In this document: piece by piece, positions 59,569-64,000 of the stretch | How the letters are laid out: each line of letters begins with the position of its first letter | How positions within the stretch are numbered: position 1 is the stretch's first letter | Origin: Cinnamomum chago | Lineage: Eukaryota > Streptophyta > Magnoliopsida > Laurales > Lauraceae | Reading direction: 5' to 3' | DNA length: 64,000 bases | Assembly: GCA_038049695.1 (NCBI GenBank) | Contig: CP142454.1 | Span: 76,485,501-76,549,500 of the forward strand | The notes under the pieces: generated by a model | What the model was told of the DNA's origin: nothing | What the model saw: the letters and a program-made list of their open reading frames with translations, nothing else | The model's database searches: none | Position numbers and translations under genes: made by a program

Positions 59569-60294
59569 TCGGAAAGAGAGAGAGAGAGAGAACTGGAACA
59601 TACATCGCCTTTTCTGGTCCAGGTAGCAGGTCGATCATCATTTTAAATTGCCCAGTCTTGGGTGAAATTCTCCCATGCCCCATCGTAAATGGGCCCTAAC
59701 TACACAAGTAAATGACATGTAAGGGGAGATGTTCATCAATCAATCAGATGGAATCAAACAATAGAGCATTTTCTACCATACTGGCCGGCGCTGGAGAGCT
59801 CAATTCTGGTAATCAGTGGCAGAAAATCATCTCCCATTTCTTGGCCATTTCTCCACTTCAGGTACAAAATTCAGGTCTTTCGAATGCAGAGAAAACAAGC
59901 AGAAAAAACAGTCGGCAATACAAATTTCAACAGTGGACAGTTTTCTTCACCTCCATTTTCTCCACCTTTTCTCATCATACAAATTTCCAAATGATCATGT
60001 GGATGATGAGAAAAGAATAGATAACTTTGACATTGTTCACAAATTCGTATTCGATATGGTTATCTACATCTTAACTCATTGAAATAACCTTAGTGTAATA
60101 TATTCCAGCAGAGAAACTCATGAATGAGTTAGTCGCTGCAAGCTCTTTCAACATAAGTTTTTAGACCAAGAGCTTGCCAAGCCCAACAGCAAAAAGAAGG
60201 AAATGCAAAAGTTCACTCCTTTATTTTTCTTTTCATCAGTATTTGCTACATGATTCTAACAAGAAAATGCCTATAAAGTGAAAAAGGCGATGAT
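59569..60294. other. Spacer between FAM136A-like and COA3-like genes
   Basis: A GA microsatellite lies at 59573-59590. A 102-codon plus-strand frame (59712-60020) shows no recognisable domain and is not called. Confidence 0.45.
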
Positions 60295-60501
60295 TCAGGA
60301 CTTAGATAATCTACTGGAATCAATCTCTTTTTTGTCCTTCTGCTCTTCAAACTTATCAATTGCCACCTGCAGCTCATCAGTACCTCCAACAGCCCTCATG
60401 GTGTAGAAATACACCCCAAAAACAAAGGTTGTCAAACCTCCAGCCACAATGAAATTCTTAGTCTTGGGTGCAAGGCTTCCAAATCTTACAAAAGCTGACA
60501 T
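60295..60501 (-). CDS. COA3-like cytochrome c oxidase assembly factor, mitochondrial
   Basis: A 68-residue protein starting MSAFVRFGSLAPKTKNF and ending SSRLSKS. It has one hydrophobic segment (FIVAGGLTTFVFGVYFYTM, about residues 17-35), preceded by a basic KTK and followed by an acidic/lysine-rich helix (DELQVAIDKFEEQKDKKE). The K/RT-K/RN-[IF]V-x-G-G/L-x-x-x-F-V-x-x-[VI]Y-x-Y-T pattern matches COA3/CCDC56, an inner-membrane protein needed for COX1 maturation in complex IV. An upstream in-frame Met (60525) exists, but the sequence just before the chosen ATG looks like a splice acceptor (taccctcag|cATG), so the shorter start is preferred and a 5' untranslated exon is likely. It lies convergent to the FAM136A-like gene. 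The frame is intact. Confidence 0.75.
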   Translation of the reverse strand: MSAFVRFGSLAPKTKNFIVAGGLTTFVFGVYFYTMRAVGGTDELQVAIDKFEEQKDKKEIDSSRLSKS

Positions 60502-60883
60502 GCTGAGGGTAGTTAAGGGCCACAAACGTGTTTACAACAGTTGAAAAAGGCAGAGATGCTGAATAAGAAACTTTCAGTAATCAGTACACCTCCAGTAACA
60601 AATATTCTACAAACAAATAAGATCTAAAAAAACATATTTCAACAAACCAATAACAAATATTCTACAAACAAATAAGATCTAAAAATATATATTTCAACAA
60701 ACCAAAGGAGTTCACTAGGAATGCGCTCAAGTCTCTGTAATTATTCCATATATGTGACATCTATATTAATATACACGAAAGGCATGAGGCAACAAAGGCC
60801 AATGCCAAAAAAATCTGCAGAGCATGTCCACTGTCGATTTTTTTATCACCTTTTTCTCACCAAAACCTAAAAGGTCATAACAA

Positions 60884-60910
60884 CCCCCCCCCCCCCCCCC
60901 CCCCCCCCCC
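60884..60910. repeat. Poly-C tract
   Basis: About 27 consecutive C bases 380 bp upstream of the COA3-like start. Long G/C homopolymers of this kind are prone to length error in assemblies. Confidence 0.9.
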
Positions 60911-62278
60911 AAACATGGGCATTTAAAAAGTGCTAACAAGTATACAGTCAATCATGAAGTAATCACTAATATCTGATTCTTTTTCATTCTTTATATTCAA
61001 CTCATATTCTAAGTGATATATATTCTTGATTTATATATCTTTATATGTTCTTATTGTTGATATTTCTTTAATAGTTGATGATGATGACAACGACATATAT
61101 ATTCTCATCTACTTAATGATTTATCTTAATATATACTTGAGATCAAAGCTAAATAAATAATGAGATGTTTTTTGGTACAAAATATTGCAAAGAAGTTTGA
61201 ACATAATGCTGCTTTATCAAATATTTGTTTTACACATTAGTTTAACTGAGGAATCCGTTGAGCATTGATCCCTTCATTGTGAGCTGGCATGTTCGATTCA
61301 GAAATTGTGTTTTCTCACTCTTTACTCTTTAGTACTTCATATCTACTTCCCTTAGCTCCCTAGTGGTAGGTCGGTCGGTCCTGCTAATTATCTAGGAGGG
61401 TGAGGTGTGGATAATGGCACCCTTTGCAATAGCCCAGGGGATTTAGATGAAAAGAGACATAAAAGAGAATAACCAAATAAAAGTGTTTTGCTGTAAACTC
61501 GAGGATGTAAAGGGAGTTTTTAGCCCCAAAGCATCATCCTCATGCACGTAAATCCTGGGACCTATTGAAGCTGCCCCTAATTGGACAATGCCTAAATGAG
61601 CAGTCCACACATTATGGGTGGGTTCAAAAGGTGGAAGAAAAGTGAATTCCATAAAAAAGAAAAATTGGAGATGGTAGCCACCTCTGCCAAAATAATGAGA
61701 ACGAAGCGTCGTATGAAATTCTGGCCCATCCACAATATGGGTTGTAATAATAATAATAAGGGAAAAAAAAAAACCACAAGAATGAATTCTCCCTTTTAAG
61801 ATTGGGGATCCTAGTGGGACAGAACTTTTGCTGGTGACAGAGGAACCATAATTTCACATCAGAAGGGGAGTATGCAGCCCTCTAGTACTTTTTTTAAAAA
61901 AATGGTTACTGATTTTATTGAAAAGAAAAAAATAATAATGGATCAACAAAGGCAAAATGGTGGAACAAAAAGAGGGTGCAACCCACCACAAGCTAGCAGA
62001 TTAAAGACAACAGAAACCTACATATGATGGCAAAGGAATTACAACACCACATATTTAGCATGAAACACTTCCAGCCCACTAGTACTTGAGGCAGATTCCA
62101 CTCATGACCTTTATGGACATAGAAAGGAAAGCAGAACCTTGATGGAGATTTTACTTTGTGGTCAATGAAATCAAGGTGTTAGCATCCACAGAAGTTCTCT
62201 TTTGCGAGTCAAAAGACTGAACAGCCTAGGTTGCTCCATAAAGACTCAATGTCCTCCTTCTGGGATGCCTTGAGTTCC
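60911..62278. other. Non-coding stretch, presumed COA3-like intron or upstream region
   Basis: A+T-rich. Short open frames near 61443-61857 on both strands overlap each other and are not called. Confidence 0.4.
61890..62080 (-). mobile_element. LINE 3'-tail-like remnant (candidate)
   Basis: On the minus strand gttgcaccctctttttgttcc then cttttcaataaaatcagtaacc resembles the 3' end of plant L1 elements (a uaataaaat signal before the tail). No coding part is adjacent. Confidence 0.3.
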
Positions 62279-62620
62279 AGCTCTCTCTCTCTCTCTCTCT
62301 CTCTCTCAACAGAAGCCAACCCAAGCTTTCCTATTCTCTCATGTTGCACTCCCTCCCTCCCTTTTTCTCTCTCCCCGACTCTCTCTTTCGTTCTGTCTCT
62401 ATCTATCTTGCTCCCTCAGTCCCTCCGCCAAAATCCAACCCAACCCGACACCCTAAATGTCCAAATCCTGGAGCCTAACTTTTTGAACCCTAAGCCCTAA
62501 CTCCCTAATTCCTATAACTCTAAACCATAATCCCTAATCTTTAATCTCTAATCTCCTTTCCCTAATCCCCTATATCCCTAAATCCCCCGAATTCTTAAAT
62601 CCCTGAATCCAATCCCTAAA
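62279..62620. repeat. CT microsatellite followed by degenerate ccctaa-like repeats
   Basis: (CT)n at 62281-62308, then pyrimidine-rich sequence, then about fifteen irregular copies of ccctaa/tccctaat up to 62625. It resembles, in inverse orientation, the block at 63314-63545. Confidence 0.75.
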
Positions 62621-63313
62621 CAGTAATTAAGCTTTTATTGTTTTATGTTTGATTCTATGTAATTAATTGATTTTATTCTTGAAGAATATTCGATTTATAA
62701 TTGATTCTCTAGAGTTGTATAGGTTTAGTGAGACAGTGGCGTTTCTGTTATGATTTCTGTTGAAACCTTTGTTGTTGCTGCTGCTGCTGTTGTGTTGGAA
62801 TTGTTTTCTGCTCTAGAACTGGGTTTTTAGGCTGAGAAATGTTGTAAATGATACTTCCAGTTGAGATTACAGAAAATTGCTTTTGGATGAGTCTCATATG
62901 CTATTCAAGTTCGTCAGTTTGTGTTGGGTTAACTCATGCTTGATTTGTTGTTTTACTCTCCATCTGCATTTTGAATAATTCATTCTTTTTTGAAAGCTTA
63001 TCTTTTTGAACATTTATATTAGTTTTCTAATGCCTGAAATAGCAAGTAGTAGGAGTGATGCTTTGGTTGGAGATCTGAAAACTTGTTCTACCATATGCAT
63101 TTGATTCTATTTTTCTTTTTTATACTTTCTAGGGTGGGTTTGTTGTCTATTTCAACTTAGATAGGTCTATAAACCAAAATATAGTTGTTTAAACATACAG
63201 ATGCAGAATATACAAGTGAAAAAAAAAAAGTCAATAAATTATAAAATCAGTAAATTAGTAATAAAATGAAGCCAAATATCAGTATGGATGCAGGTTTGGG
63301 GCTTGGGTTGAGA

Positions 63314-63433
63314 GGGATTTGGAGATTGAGGATTAGGGTTTATAGTTTAGGAATTTGGGATTTGGAGATTGAGGATTAGGGTTTATAGTTTAGGAATTTG
63401 GGATTTGGAGATTGAGGATTAGGGTTTATAGTT
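63314..63433. repeat. 43-bp tandem repeat, 2.7 copies
   Basis: Unit starts gggatttggagattgagg and includes attagggtttatag; repeat starts are at 63314, 63357 and 63400, nearly identical. The period is exactly 43. Confidence 0.9.
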
Positions 63434-63532
63434 AAAAGGAATTGGGTTGATTTTGGGTGAGGGAAGGAGAGAGAAAGGGAGGGAGAGGAAGATGGAGATA
63501 GAGATGAGATTACCTGTAGTGTAGAGAGAGAG

Positions 63533-63600
63533 AGAGCCGATCGATCGGAGAAGGGAGAAGGGGAAGCGGCAGCTGGCTAATTAATATAAGGTAGGAGTAG
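63533..63600 (-). other. Possible 5' untranslated exon of the COA3-like gene
   Basis: On the minus strand a C/T-rich leader (cttccccttctccc, ctctctctctctctac) ends actacag|gtaatctc, a good donor site, about 3 kb upstream of the acceptor just before the COA3-like ATG. Plant genes of this size often have such a leader intron. Inference only; a transcript is needed. Confidence 0.35.
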
Positions 63601-63884
63601 GAATGTGGAGAAATGCTCTCCAAGGCACAAGCCTATGGAGTCCATCTCTGTGGGGGGCAACTTTTGATCAGCCCTTTTTGCATACTCACCCATCCCATGG
63701 CATCAAACTTTTTTTTACACCGTTGGATTGAATCTTAAATAAATTTATGATGAAGAGACAACTAAAGATTAAGGGTATTAAATCAATGTTGGTTAGGATG
63801 GTATGATGGGGTTAAATTATTTGTTATCACCCATCCATAAAAAAGGAGACCTACCTCGCCCCTACCAATAAGAAGCCACGTCCG

Positions 63885-64000
63885 AACTAGAGGAGTAAAT
63901 TGGGTCGTGCCGGGCCAGCCTGTGAATGTCGTGTCTAGGTTAGGTTGGTGTCGGCTTAGCACGGCTTAGGTCTTCTTATGCTACATTGTGCCGCCCATGT
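63885..64000. mobile_element. Word-type repeat W10, left part only (word gtgccgg/gcacgg)
   Basis: agaggagtaaattgggtcgtgccgggcc begins a stretch with repeated gtgccg, gtgtcg, gcacggc and gtgccgcc words that runs off the window edge. The start resembles other plant word-ended elements (agaggtgt-aaatcgg). The right end is outside the window. Confidence 0.4.

Noticed and set aside
59712-60020. 102-codon plus-strand frame between the FAM136A-like and COA3-like genes
   Set aside because: Composition is not clearly coding, no recognised domain, and no splice structure supports it.
62480-62625. Interstitial telomere from the ccctaa runs
   Set aside because: Units are irregular and do not repeat the exact plant ccctaaa heptamer in tandem; they look like degenerate leader-like sequence.

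Overview
This is a window of nuclear DNA from a flowering plant. Genes are intron-rich and widely spaced, with long A+T-rich spacers, simple-sequence tracts, plant-type retroelements and a plant CYP82 cytochrome P450. The style of the repeats would fit a magnoliid or another early-branching angiosperm with a bulky genome, but the sequence alone does not settle the lineage.

Four host genes and one host gene relic can be supported. (1) Positions 1-4127, + strand: the last six exons of a TBC-domain Rab GTPase-activating protein whose 5' part lies outside the window. (2) 23552-25662, - strand: a complete two-exon CYP82-type P450. A decayed copy of its second exon lies at about 27440-27870. (3) 40095-56685, + strand: a FAM136A-like mitochondrial twin-CX3C protein in three exons, whose second intron is about 16 kb and full of nested mobile elements. 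(4) 60295-60501, - strand: a very small single-coding-exon COA3-like cytochrome c oxidase assembly factor, possibly with an untranslated first exon near 63530. Genes 3 and 4 are convergent and both are expected to act in mitochondria.

Most of the remainder is mobile DNA. There are two large solo LTRs with matching 5-bp target duplications (2.7 kb and 4.0 kb), a small Ty3/gypsy relative that shows only gag and protease, a TRIM with a perfect 5-bp duplication, a probable Copia-type solo LTR, L1-type and RTE-type LINE pieces, tRNA-like SINE candidates, Tourist-type MITEs, a Harbinger transposase relic and several elements with long terminal inverted repeats. Several are nested, so relative age can be read from who interrupts whom.

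The most unusual signal is a group of about ten Mutator-like, mostly short elements whose two ends are built from dense iterations of one short word. The word differs from element to element (gtatcgg, gtagcgg, gattcg, gaattcg, gactcgg, ggctggg and others) but matches between the two ends of the same element. One has a perfect 9-bp target duplication and another a perfect 9-10-bp one; both fit Mutator insertion. Two of the elements share a recognisable interior but carry different words, and the change also affects a copy of the word inside the shared interior. This looks like concerted replacement of a terminal code word and is the main candidate here for an under-described system.
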